Positions 54,897 to 63,125 of a stretch of 64,000 bases of DNA are shown here, piece by piece. The stretch's first letter is position 1. The number at the start of each line of letters is the position of its first letter. A program made the position numbers and the translations under genes. The DNA comes from CAWFKS01 sp963816435 (lineage in GTDB: Bacteria > Pseudomonadota > Alphaproteobacteria > Rhizobiales > Rhizobiaceae): positions 1 through 64,000 of the forward strand of contig CAWFKS010000013.1 of NCBI GenBank assembly GCA_963816435.1, given 5' to 3'. Under the pieces are notes generated by a model, which did no database searches, had not been told where the DNA came from, and saw nothing but the letters and a program-made list of their open reading frames with translations.

Positions 54897-54993
54897 GGGA
54901 GGTTGGTGGTGGACGAGCCACTCGCCAACCGGGTCAGGTCCGGAAGGAAGCAGCCCTAACGAGCCCCGGCACGGGTCACCGTGCCAACCTCCC
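54897..54993 (+). ncRNA. ffs: Signal recognition particle RNA (bacterial small type)
   Basis: The 97-nucleotide RNA has closing strands GGGAGGTTGG and CCAACCTCCC. The conserved apical core is GGTCAGGTCCGGAAGGAAGC with AGCCCTAA after it, the hallmark of the SRP RNA Ffh-binding region with its GGAA tetraloop. It works with Ffh and FtsY in membrane targeting. It lies just upstream of dnaX, a common position in this group. Confidence 0.96.
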
Positions 54994-55123
54994 GCCTTCT
55001 TCCCTCAACAGCCGGCAGAGCCGCGCGCGCCACCAGCTTGTGGCATTGACGCCGCGCCCGGCCGGGGGCGACACTACCGGGGCGGCCGATCGTGCGGGTC
55101 GCATTTTGGAGCGCGACGGGCAG

Positions 55124-56954
55124 ATGAGCGAGGCCGGACAACAGGCGGCGGCAAAGAGCGGTCCATACCGCGTGCTCGCGCGCAAATACCGGCCGCAGGA
55201 TTTTTCCGCCCTCGTCGGCCAGGAGCCGATGGTGCGCACGCTTACCAACGCGTTCGCCACCGGCCGCATCGCCCAGGCCTGGATGCTGACCGGCGTGCGC
55301 GGCGTCGGCAAGACGACGACCGCCCGCATTCTGGCGCGCGCGCTCAACTACAAGACTGCCGACATCGACCAGCCGACCATCGACCTCAGGCAGGAAGGCG
55401 AGCACTGCCGCGCCATCATGGAAGGCCGGCATGTCGACGTCATCGAGATGGACGCCGCCTCCCACACCGGCATCGACGACATTCGCGACATCATCGAGCA
55501 GGTGCGCTACGCGCCGGTGGCGGCCCGCTACAAGGTCTACATCATCGACGAGGTCCACATGCTGTCGAACCAGGCCTTCAACGGCCTGCTGAAGACGCTG
55601 GAGGAACCGCCGCCGCACGTGAAGTTCATCTTCGCGACCACCGAGATCCGCAAGGTCCCCATCACCATCCTGTCGCGCTGCCAGCGCTTCGATCTGAGGC
55701 GCATCGACGCCGCGCTGATCAAGACCGACCTGGCGCGCATCGGCAAGCTCGAGGGGATCGAGGCCGAGGACGAGGCGCTGACCATGATCGCGCGCGCCGC
55801 CGAGGGCTCGATGCGCGACGCCCAGTCGATCTTCGACCAGGCTATCTCGCACGCCTCCGGCACTGTGACGGCGCAGAACGTGCGCGACATGCTTGGCCTT
55901 GCCGACCGGGCGCGCGTCATCGACCTGTTCGAGACGCTGATGAAGGGCGACGTCGCCGCCGCGCTTGCCGAGTTCCGCGGCCAGTACGACGCCGGCGCCG
56001 ATCCGGCGACGGTGCTCACCGATCTCGCCGAGTTCAACCATCTGGTGACCCGCCTGCGCTTCGTGCCGTCGGCGACCGACGACGCGGCCCTGTCGGAGGA
56101 CGAGCGCACGCGCGGCGCCGCGTTCGCCGACAAATTGTCGGTGCGGGCGCTGTCGCGCTCCTGGCAGATGCTCCTGAAGGGCATCCAGGAGGTCCAGTCC
56201 TCGCACCGTCCGGTGAGCGCGGCCGAGATGGTGCTCATCCGCATCGCCCATGCCGCCGGCCTGCCGACGCTGGACGAGGCGCTGAAGACGCTGGAGAACG
56301 CCGCCTCGAACTGGTACAGCACTTCCGCCTCCGGCCGGCAGCAACGGCGGCGCCACGCGCCAGGGAGCGGCCGCGCCTTCGCCCGCCCCGCAGGCCGTCG
56401 CCTCCTCGCGCATGCCGGCCTCGGGCGGCGGCCGCACGATGCGGCTCGCAGAGGCGCCGCGGCAGGAGACTGCACCAGAAATGCAGGCAGCGCCGGAGCC
56501 GGTCGAGGAGGCCCCGCCCGCCGTACCGGTCAAGTCGCTGTCCGACATCGCCACGCTCGCCGACACCAATCGCGATCTCGCCTTCAAGGTGCAGGTCAAG
56601 CGTCACGTTCGCCCGGTGCGCATCTCGCCCGGCCATCTGGAAGTGGCGCTGACCGAGGACGCGCCTCGCACGCTGCTCAACGACATCAGCACGAATCTCA
56701 ACAAGTGGACCGGCCGGCGCTGGGTGGTGTCGCTGTCGCGCGAGGAAGGCGGCGCGACGCTGGCGGAGGAAGAATCCGAGCGCCGCGAGACCGCCATGTC
56801 CGACGCGCGCGCCGACCCCGCCGTCGCCGCGATCCTGGCGCGCTTTCCCGGCGCGCGCATCATCGACGTGCGCCTGCCCGACGCGGCGGACGAAGACGTC
56901 GAGACCACCGACCCGTCCGAGCCGATCGAGGCCGAGGACGACGACGAGACCTGA
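55124..56954 (+). CDS. dnaX: DNA polymerase III subunit tau/gamma (frameshifted)
   Basis: This clamp-loader ATPase has RVLARKYRPQDFSALVGQEP, a Walker A in TGVRGVGKTTTARILARALN, Walker B IIDEVHMLSNQAFNGLLKTL, sensor 1 FIFATTEIRKVPITILSRCQ and SRC motif, and domain III with GSMRDAQSIFDQAISHASG. Only one cysteine of the usual zinc site is present, which is normal in Rhizobiales. At about 56337 the frame changes after TSASG, and the tau-specific part follows (SLSDIATLADTNRDLAFKVQ, DARADPAVAAILARFPGARI). The length of 1831 is 3n+1. The unshifted frame stays open far beyond, so no short gamma form results. Confidence 0.95.
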
Positions 56955-56981
56955 CACGAAAACAAATTCGCGGAGACCACG

Positions 56982-57305
56982 ATGAAGGATCTGATGGGCC
57001 TGATGGGCAAGGCCAAGGAAATGCAGGCCAAGTTCCAGGCCATGCAGGACGAGATCGCCCAGATGGAAGTGTCCGGCCAGTCCGGCGGCGGGCTGGTCAA
57101 CGTCACGCTGACCGGCAAGTTCGACATGACTTCGCTGAAGATCGACCCGTCGCTGTTCAAGGAGGACGACGTCGAGATTCTCGAGGACCTGATCGTCGCC
57201 GCCCACAACGACGCCAAGGGCAAGCTCGAGGCGCAGATGCAGAAGAAGACGTCGGAGATGACCGCCGGCATGCCGCTGCCGCCGGGAATGAAGCTGCCGT
57301 TCTGA
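56982..57305 (+). CDS. YbaB/EbfC nucleoid-associated protein
   Basis: This 107-residue protein is of the YbaB family: MKDLMGLMGKAKEMQAKFQA, EIAQMEVSGQSGGGLVNVTL, LEDLIVAAHNDAKGKLEAQM, and a C-terminal proline-rich end (GMPLPPGMKLPF). It binds DNA as a dimer. The order dnaX-ybaB-recR is widely conserved; here two small reverse-strand genes lie between ybaB and recR, which suggests an insertion. It starts 27 bases after dnaX. Confidence 0.95.
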   Translation: MKDLMGLMGKAKEMQAKFQAMQDEIAQMEVSGQSGGGLVNVTLTGKFDMTSLKIDPSLFKEDDVEILEDLIVAAHNDAKGKLEAQMQKKTSEMTAGMPLPPGMKLPF

Positions 57306-57331
57306 GAACGGTCTAGGATTCCCGGCGGATT

Positions 57332-57730
57332 TCAAATTTGCGCCGCGACCGCAGCCTTGTCGATGATCGACCGGACGTTTCTTATGCGCCCCCCGGCGAA
57401 CGTGTAGAAGACGTTTTCGTCGAACCGGACGCGCCTTCCGTTGACCGGCAGGCCGAACAGCGTGCCGACTGGCGTGCAGTCGAAGTGGAGGCGGCTGGCG
57501 ACATGCGGCGGTTCGCACACGAGCAGCTCGATGTTGAAACGCAGGTCGGGGATCGCCCGGAAATCGCCTTCCAGCATCGCCCGGTAGCCCGCCAGGCCGA
57601 CCGGTTCGCCGTTGTAGGACACGTCGTCGTGGACGAACGCGCCGAGTTGCCCCCAGTCCTGCCGGTTCAGGCAGTCGATATAGCCGCGGTAGACGGCCGG
57701 CAGATCGTCGGGGTCAATAGTTTCGTTCAC
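57332..57730 (-). CDS. SnoaL-like/ester cyclase family protein
   Basis: This 132-residue protein has an NTF2-like cone fold pattern: YRGYIDCLNRQDWGQLGAFV, NGEPVGLAGYRAMLEGDFRA, ELLVCEPPHVASRLHFDC and FDENVFYTFAGGRIRNVRSI. This matches predicted ester cyclases or SnoaL-like enzymes that act on small molecules; the substrate is not known. It starts with GTG that overlaps the stop of the GNAT remnant upstream (GTGA), so the two were probably one transcript. It is inserted between ybaB and recR on the opposite strand. Confidence 0.8.
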   Translation of the reverse strand: MNETIDPDDLPAVYRGYIDCLNRQDWGQLGAFVHDDVSYNGEPVGLAGYRAMLEGDFRAIPDLRFNIELLVCEPPHVASRLHFDCTPVGTLFGLPVNGRRVRFDENVFYTFAGGRIRNVRSIIDKAAVAAQI

Positions 57731-58034
57731 GGCAGCCCGCGCTCCATCTTGACGCTCGTCAGCACCGCGTCGCCGAACGGCGTTTCCGACGTGCCGGTTC
57801 CTCCGCCGTCCAGCCGCCGCAGCCGACCGGGCGGCCGTCGTCCTCCACGACGAAATAGGTGCCGCTGTTCAGGAGTTTTGGCTGCGCCCTGCTCATGTGC
57901 GGCAGGGCGACGGCGAGCACGTCATCGGAATACCAGCCGGCATAGAGCTTTTCGTAGGAGGCCGTGATCAGCGCTGTCAGCGCCGCCTCGTCGGCGATGC
58001 GCGCGGTGCGGATGGTGAAGCGCGGCCTGTTCAT
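57727..58034 (-). pseudogene. GNAT acetyltransferase with internal deletion
   Basis: The N-terminal part is a GNAT fold: FTIRTARIADEAALTALITA, SYEKLYAGWYSDDVLAVALP, NSGTYFVVEDDGRPVGCGGW. It then breaks off after TAEEP. The C-terminal end of such proteins (FGDAVLTSVKMERGLP) follows almost at once in another frame. Full-length members have about 160-170 residues, including the acetyl-CoA-binding RxxGxG/A loop, which is absent here (only about 100 residues). The length of 308 is 3n+2. An internal deletion of about 60-70 residues is indicated, so no active enzyme is expected. Confidence 0.65.
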
Positions 58035-58124
58035 CAGACTGCTGTAGCACCCTGCTCCGGTGCCGCAAGGCGAGGGTCGCCGCGCCCGCTATCAAAACGC
58101 CGTTTTCGACGCTAAACCGGGGCC

Positions 58125-58731
58125 ATGCCCAAGCAAATCGCAGGTCCCGAGATCGAGCGCCTGATCCAGCTCCTGGCCAAGGTGCCGGGGCTCGGCCCGC
58201 GCTCGGCGCGGCGCGCCGCGCTGCATCTCATCAAGAAGAAGGAGCAGTTGCTGGAGCCGCTGGCCCTCGCCATGGCCGAGGCGCGCGACCATGTCCGCGT
58301 CTGCTCGGTCTGCGGCAATGTCGACACGTCCGACCCCTGCACCATCTGCACCGATCCGCGCCGCGAGGGCGGCACGATCATCGTCGTCGAGGACGTCTCC
58401 GACCTGTGGGCGCTGGAACGCTCGGCCGAGACCAACGCGCTCTACCACGTGCTCGGCGGCGTGCTGTCGCCGCTCGACGGCGTCGGCCCGGACGACCTGA
58501 CCATCGGCAAGCTCGTCTCGCGCGTCGCCGAGGGCCGCGTCGTCGGAGGTGATCCTCGCCGTCAACGCCACCGTCGAGGGCCAGACCACGGCCCACTACA
58601 TCACCGACCAGCTCGCCGGCATGGAGGTGAAGGTCACCCGCCTTGCCCACGGCGTGCCGGTCGGCGGCGAGCTCGACTATCTGGACGAGGGCACAATCGC
58701 CGCCGCGCTGAGGTCGCGCACGGCGTTTTGA
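58125..58731 (+). CDS. recR: Recombination protein RecR (frameshifted)
   Basis: RecR helps RecFO load RecA at gaps. The helix-hairpin-helix region is LIQLLAKVPGLGPRSARRAA, the zinc finger is VCSVCGNVDTSDPCTIC, and the Toprim domain starts GGTIIVVEDVSDLWALERSA. The frame breaks at about 58545; the rest, VILAVNATVEGQTTAHYITD and GVPVGGELDYLDEGTIAAAL, is one frame over. The length of 607 is 3n+1, so one surplus base. Corrected, it is about 201 residues, the standard size. Confidence 0.94.
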
Positions 58732-58873
58732 GGCGTTGCCGGGACTTTGAAGACCGGTTCGCCCTGAGCTGTCTTTTTCGGGTGAAAGAGGGGGCTACAG
58801 CAAATCTGCCTTGAAAGTGCTGCCGGCGGATCCCGGACAACGGGGCCCGGCGCATTGCGCCAGGTGAAGCAAT

Positions 58874-59044
58874 ATGCCGGCGCGCCCGACAGCTGGCCAC
58901 AACGTCACCCGATGGGCGGAATTCGCTTTCCTGAGGCTGCGCTCGGCGACTGGCGCGACATGGGGCGGCCGAAAGGAAGGCAGCGTGTCGGCGTTGAAGA
59001 AGATCGCGGCGGCGCTCGAAGTAGACCTCGACGCTCTGGTCTAG
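58874..59044 (+). pseudogene. C-terminal remnant of an XRE-type regulator
   Basis: A 56-codon frame ends GRKEGSVSALKKIAAALEVD followed by LDALV, which is the typical end of Cro/C1-type HTH proteins (helix 5 and the LDDLV tail). The preceding 25 residues lack the expected helix-turn-helix. It is therefore probably a truncated or frameshifted copy. It lies between recR and the transglycosylase gene. Confidence 0.5.
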
Positions 59045-59061
59045 CTGGACACGGCTCGCGA

Positions 59062-60331
59062 ATGAGGAGCGCTGGTCTCGTGAAAATTGCCGTAGCGGTC
59101 GGTCTTCTGCTCCCGCTTTAGTCACGTTTTCCTGGCGTTGTTCGGCGCGCTTCCCGCCTCGGCCGCCAATGTCGACGCGCTCTTCCAGCAATGGTTGCGG
59201 AACGATCTGTGGCCGGCTGCGCAGAAGGCCGGTGTCTCGCAAAAGACTTTCGACGCGGCCTTCAGGGGGGTGTCGCCGAACCTGAAGCTGCCCGACCTCG
59301 TCATGCCGGGCGAGAAGCCGAAGCCCCCGGAAAACCACCACCAGGCCGAGTTCAAGTCGCCCGGCGCCTATTTCGCCGAAAACATCGTCGGCGCGGTGGT
59401 TGCCGGCGGCCGCGCCCGCGCCGCCACCTATTCGCGAGAGCTCGGCGATCTGCAGAAGCGCTACGGCGTGCCGCCCGGCATCGTCATGGCAATCTGGGGC
59501 AAGGAGTCCGGCTTCGGCCGCGCCAAGCTTCCCTACGACGCGGTCGAGGTGCTCGCCACCAAGGCCTTCATGTCCTCGCGCGCCGACATGTTCCGCTCCG
59601 AGATACTGGCCGCGCTGGTGATGATCGAGCGCGGCGAGGTCGGTCCGCGCGGGCTGAAATCGTCCTGGGCCGGCGCGCTCGGCCAGCCGCAGTTCCTGCC
59701 GACCTCGTTCCTCAAATACGCCGTCGACTACGATGGCGACGGACGCGCCGACATCTGGAACTCCGACGCCGATTCCATCGCCTCGATCGCCGCCTATCTC
59801 GCCGCCCACGGCTGGGTCGCCGGGCGCGACTGGGGCTTCGAGGTGACGGTGCCGGCAAGCGTCTCCTGCGCGCTGGAGGGGCCGGACCGCGGCCGCAAGA
59901 TTTCCGACTGGGAGGCGATGGGCATCCGCCGCGTCGGCGGCAAGGAATTTCCCGCGAACGAGGAGCGCGGCGTCGGCTACCTGATGATGCCGGCCGGCCG
60001 CTATGGACCGGCATTCATCGTCACGCCGAACTTCTACGTGCTCAAGGACTACAACGAGAGCGACGTCTACGCGCTGTTCGCCGGTCATGCGGGCGACCGC
60101 ATCATGTATGGCGACGTTCGCTTCGAGGCCGGCTGGAGCCCGGTCGATCATCTGACCCGCGGCGAGGTGGCGGCGATGCAGGGCAGCCTGGAGAAGCTCG
60201 GCTACGACGTCGGCGGCGCCGACGGGCTGGCGGGGTTCAAGACGCGGCGCTCGATCGGCGACTGGCAGGCGAAAAACGGTCTGAAGCCGACCTGCTTCCC
60301 CGATGCGGGGCTCGCCCGCAAGCTCAGGTAG
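59062..60331 (+). CDS. Lytic murein transglycosylase (MltB-like; leader disrupted)
   Basis: The mature protein of about 385 residues has an SLT_2-type domain: NVDALFQQWLRNDLWPAAQK, SPGAYFAENIVGAVVAGGRA, and the catalytic Glu in VMAIWGKESGFGRAKLPYDA, with SSWAGALGQPQFLPTSFLKY. The C-terminal peptidoglycan-binding domain has VAAMQGSLEKLGYDVGGADG. It cuts glycan strands in the periplasm. The likely leader (VKIAVAVGLLLP from the ATG at 59062 or GTG at 59080) is in a different frame from FLALFGALPASAA; the break is near 59120. Reading from 59138 alone needs a TTG start and leaves half a leader. Confidence 0.85.
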
Positions 60332-61475
60332 CCGGCGCCTCGGGCTCTTCGTCCTCGATTTCGGGCGCGTGGTGCGCGCCGAGGAAATTGCCGATGGGCC
60401 TGAGATCGTCAAGGGAATCGCAGAGAACCTTGATGACGACCAGCAGCGGCACAGCGATCAGCGCGCCGACGAAGCCCCACAGCCATGACCAGAAGGCGAC
60501 CGCGATGAAGATTGCCACCGCGTTGAGTCTCGAGCCGCCGGCCGAGGATCAGCGGCGTGACGAACTGTCCTTCGACGATATCGCAGAACAGTATGTAGAG
60601 CGGCGGCAGCAGCGCGTAGCCGATGCTGTCGAACGTCACCAAGCGAGATCGCGCCGACCACGACGATGCTGGTGAAGGCGCCGATATAGGGCAGGAAGTT
60701 GAGCAGCGCCGCCGCCACGCCCCAGACGAGAGCATTGGGGACGCCGAACACCCAGAGGCCCACGCCGACCGCGGTGCCGAGGCAGGAGTTGATGACGGCG
60801 ACCGTCAGCAGGTAGCGCGAAATCTCACGCTCGACGTCGAAGACGATGCGCAGCGCCCGCTTCTTGTCGCTCATCGTGGCGAACGACTGGATCATCTTTT
60901 CATAGAACATCGTGCCGGAAGCGAGCAGGAACAGCGACAGCACCAGCGTGACGGCGATCGTCGTTCCGGCCGACAGCAGGTTTCCGGCCGCCCGCGACAC
61001 GATGCCGGGCTGGGCAACCACCACCTTCTGGACACCCGGCTGATCTCCGACGTCGTTGGTGGCATCGTCGATCTGCTTGGAGGCGGCCACCACCTGGTCG
61101 AGCGGCTGCTTGAGTTCGACCAGTCGCGTGCGGAGCTCCCGGCCGATGCGCGGCGCGTCCTGGATCAGGTCGACCACCGGACCGCTCATCGCATAGCCGA
61201 TGATCCCCAGTCCAATCGCCGACACGGCCACGAGTGCCGTCGCCGAGAGCGCCGAGGGCACACCGCGCTTTCGCAGGAAGCGGACGACCGGCGTCAGTGT
61301 CAGCGCCATCAGGAAGGCGAGCACCACCGGCATGAAGAAGTCCTTCGCGAAATAGAGCGCGTAGACGAGTCACCACGATGAAGATGCCGATGATCGCAAA
61401 GCGCGGCAGCGATGCGTGTCGCTCCCGCCGCGGCTCGTGCGAGCGCATTTCGCTGCGCTGTCTGGGGGAACTCAT
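60324..61475 (-). CDS. AI-2E/PerM family transporter (multiple frameshifts)
   Basis: This membrane protein of about 380 residues reads in pieces: SLPRFAIIGIFIVV from ATG 61475; VVLAFLMALTLTPVVRFLRK and TTIAVTLVLSLFLLASGTMF after a break near 61370; VFGVPNALVWGVAAALLNFL, then PYIGAFTSIVVVGAIS; ALLPPLYILFCDIVEGQFVT after a break near 60645; and IFIAVAFWSWLWGFVGALIA after a break near 60525. The last helices and acidic tail (APEIEDEEPEAPAT) are normal for the AI-2E/PerM family, whose substrates are mostly unproven. It overlaps the convergent transglycosylase by 8 bases. Confidence 0.85.
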
Positions 61476-61696
61476 CCCTTCCTCCGGCGGCGATGGCCGC
61501 GACTCCGGCATCAACGTCGTTGAAGCCTGGGGGTTCCGTGACTTCGATCCGCACCGGTTAGGGAGACCTCCCGGCAACGCTGGCACCGCCTGATCGCACT
61601 GCTTGCGCGCCCACCAGAAAGGGACGATCATGCCCCTCGGGACGCTAACCCCTTTTCGTCGCAGGTGGCGGCAGGGCGAGGGAGAAGTTCGAGCCG

Positions 61697-62110
61697 ATGT
61701 CGAAAACAGTAATCCACAGCGGCGTCCTGGCCGCCGTGCTGGCCGGTGCCCTGGCCTCATGCACGATGGTCGTCGAGGACGATCGTCCGTCGCGGCCTCC
61801 GCTGGACCGCAATTTCTGCACGCGCGAATACGATCCGGTGTGCGGTGTCCGCAACGGCGACCGCCAGACCTTCCCGAACGCCTGCGAAGCCGATGTCTCC
61901 GGCTACCGGATCGTCCATCCCGGTCAGTGCCGCGGCCGCGATCCCGGTCCTGTGCCGCCTCCCAGGCCGAATCCCGACCCGGGGCCGCGCGTGTGCACGC
62001 GCATCTACGATCCCGTTTGCGCCGTCGACCGCGGCCACCGCCGGACGTTCCCGAACGCCTGCGAAGCCGAAGCCGCCGGCTACAGGATCACCCATCCAGG
62101 CAAGTGTTGA
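61697..62110 (+). CDS. Lipoprotein with two Kazal-type inhibitor domains
   Basis: This 137-residue protein has a lipobox LASC (C22) after a hydrophobic leader. Two Kazal-like modules follow with identical cysteine spacing: C41, C49, C63, C78 and C100, C108, C122, C137. Each has a YDPVCG/A core (EYDPVCGVRNGDRQTFPNAC; IYDPVCAVDRGHRRTFPNAC) and they are joined by a Pro-rich linker (PGPVPPPRPNPDPGP). Kazal domains inhibit serine proteases in animals; bacterial copies are known but rarely studied. The predicted place is the outer membrane or periplasm. Its target is unknown. Confidence 0.85.
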   Translation: MSKTVIHSGVLAAVLAGALASCTMVVEDDRPSRPPLDRNFCTREYDPVCGVRNGDRQTFPNACEADVSGYRIVHPGQCRGRDPGPVPPPRPNPDPGPRVCTRIYDPVCAVDRGHRRTFPNACEAEAAGYRITHPGKC

Positions 62111-62126
62111 GCGAAATCCTTGGCGA

Positions 62127-63125
62127 TCAGGCGGCCTGGCCGAGGCCCTTGTGGACTTCGGCCAGTATCTCGAACGAGCGAACGCGCGCCGAATGGTCGA
62201 ACATCTGGCCGGTCGCCATGAGCTCGTCGGCGCCCGTGCGTTCGACGAAGGCTTCGAGCTTGTCGCGCACGGTCTGCGGTGACCCGATGATGGCGGCCGA
62301 CAGCGTGTGGTCGAGCATGGCGCGGGCCGCCGGGTCGAGCGTCTCCAGGTAGTTCTCCACCGGCCGCGGCAGCGGGCCCGGCCGGCCGGTCCTGAGGCTG
62401 ACGAAGGACTGCTGCTGCGACGATGCGAGGAACCGCGCCTCCGCGTCCGTTTCCGCCGCGATCACGCCGACGCCAAGCATCACGTACGGCTTGTCGAGCC
62501 GCTGCGACGGCTGGAAGCGCTCGCGATAGACCGCGATCGCGCGGTCGAGCTCGGCCGGCGCGAAATGCGAGGCGAAGGCATAGGGCAGGCCGAGCATGGC
62601 GGCGAGCTGCGCGCCGAACAGGCTGGAGCCGAGTATCCAGATCGGCACCTCCAGGCCCTCGCCGGGAATGGCGTGTACGCGCTGGCCGGAGCCCGGCGGC
62701 GCGAAATAGTTGATCAGTTCGACCACGTCGTTGGGGAATTCCTCCGCACCGTGGCTGTCGCGCAGCAGGGCGCGCATGGTCAGCGGGTCGGTGCCGGGCG
62801 CCCGGCCGAGCCCGAGGTCGATGCGGCCGGGATAGAGCGTGGCCAGCGTGCCGAACTGTTCGGCGACAACCAGCGGCGCATGGTTGGGCAGCATGATGCC
62901 GCCGGCGCCGACGCGGATCGTCGAAGTGCCGCCGGCCACGTGGCCGATGACGACCGCGGTGGCCGCGCTGGCGATGCCCGGCATGTTGTGGTGTTCGGCC
63001 AGCCAGTAGCGCGTGTAGCCGAGCCTTTCAGCGTTGCGGGCGAGGTCGAGCGTATTGGCGAGCGCCTGGGCGGCGTCGCCGCCTTCCACGATAGGCGAGA
63101 GGTCGAGGATGGAAAGCTGTGTCAT
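62127..63125 (-). CDS. LLM-class flavin-dependent oxidoreductase
   Basis: This 332-residue protein is of the luciferase-like monooxygenase superfamily: LGYTRYWLAEHHNMPGIASA, then VRVGAGGIMLPNHAPLVVAE (typed here as IRVGAGGIMLPNHAPLVVAE), LYPGRIDLGLGRAPGTDPLT, and GLEVPIWILGSSLFGAQLAA. These are the hallmark regions of the MsnO8-like LLM group, which uses reduced flavin. The substrate is not known. The ATG at 63125 overlaps the stop of the second LLM gene (ATGA), so the two form an operon. Confidence 0.92.
   Translation of the reverse strand: MTQLSILDLSPIVEGGDAAQALANTLDLARNAERLGYTRYWLAEHHNMPGIASAATAVVIGHVAGGTSTIRVGAGGIMLPNHAPLVVAEQFGTLATLYPGRIDLGLGRAPGTDPLTMRALLRDSHGAEEFPNDVVELINYFAPPGSGQRVHAIPGEGLEVPIWILGSSLFGAQLAAMLGLPYAFASHFAPAELDRAIAVYRERFQPSQRLDKPYVMLGVGVIAAETDAEARFLASSQQQSFVSLRTGRPGPLPRPVENYLETLDPAARAMLDHTLSAAIIGSPQTVRDKLEAFVERTGADELMATGQMFDHSARVRSFEILAEVHKGLGQAA

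Noticed and set aside
55040..57316. A 758-codon forward frame through dnaX and ybaB
   Set aside because: It is dnaX up to about 56337; beyond that it is Arg- and Gly-rich shadow of the tau tail and ybaB. The real protein continues in another frame.
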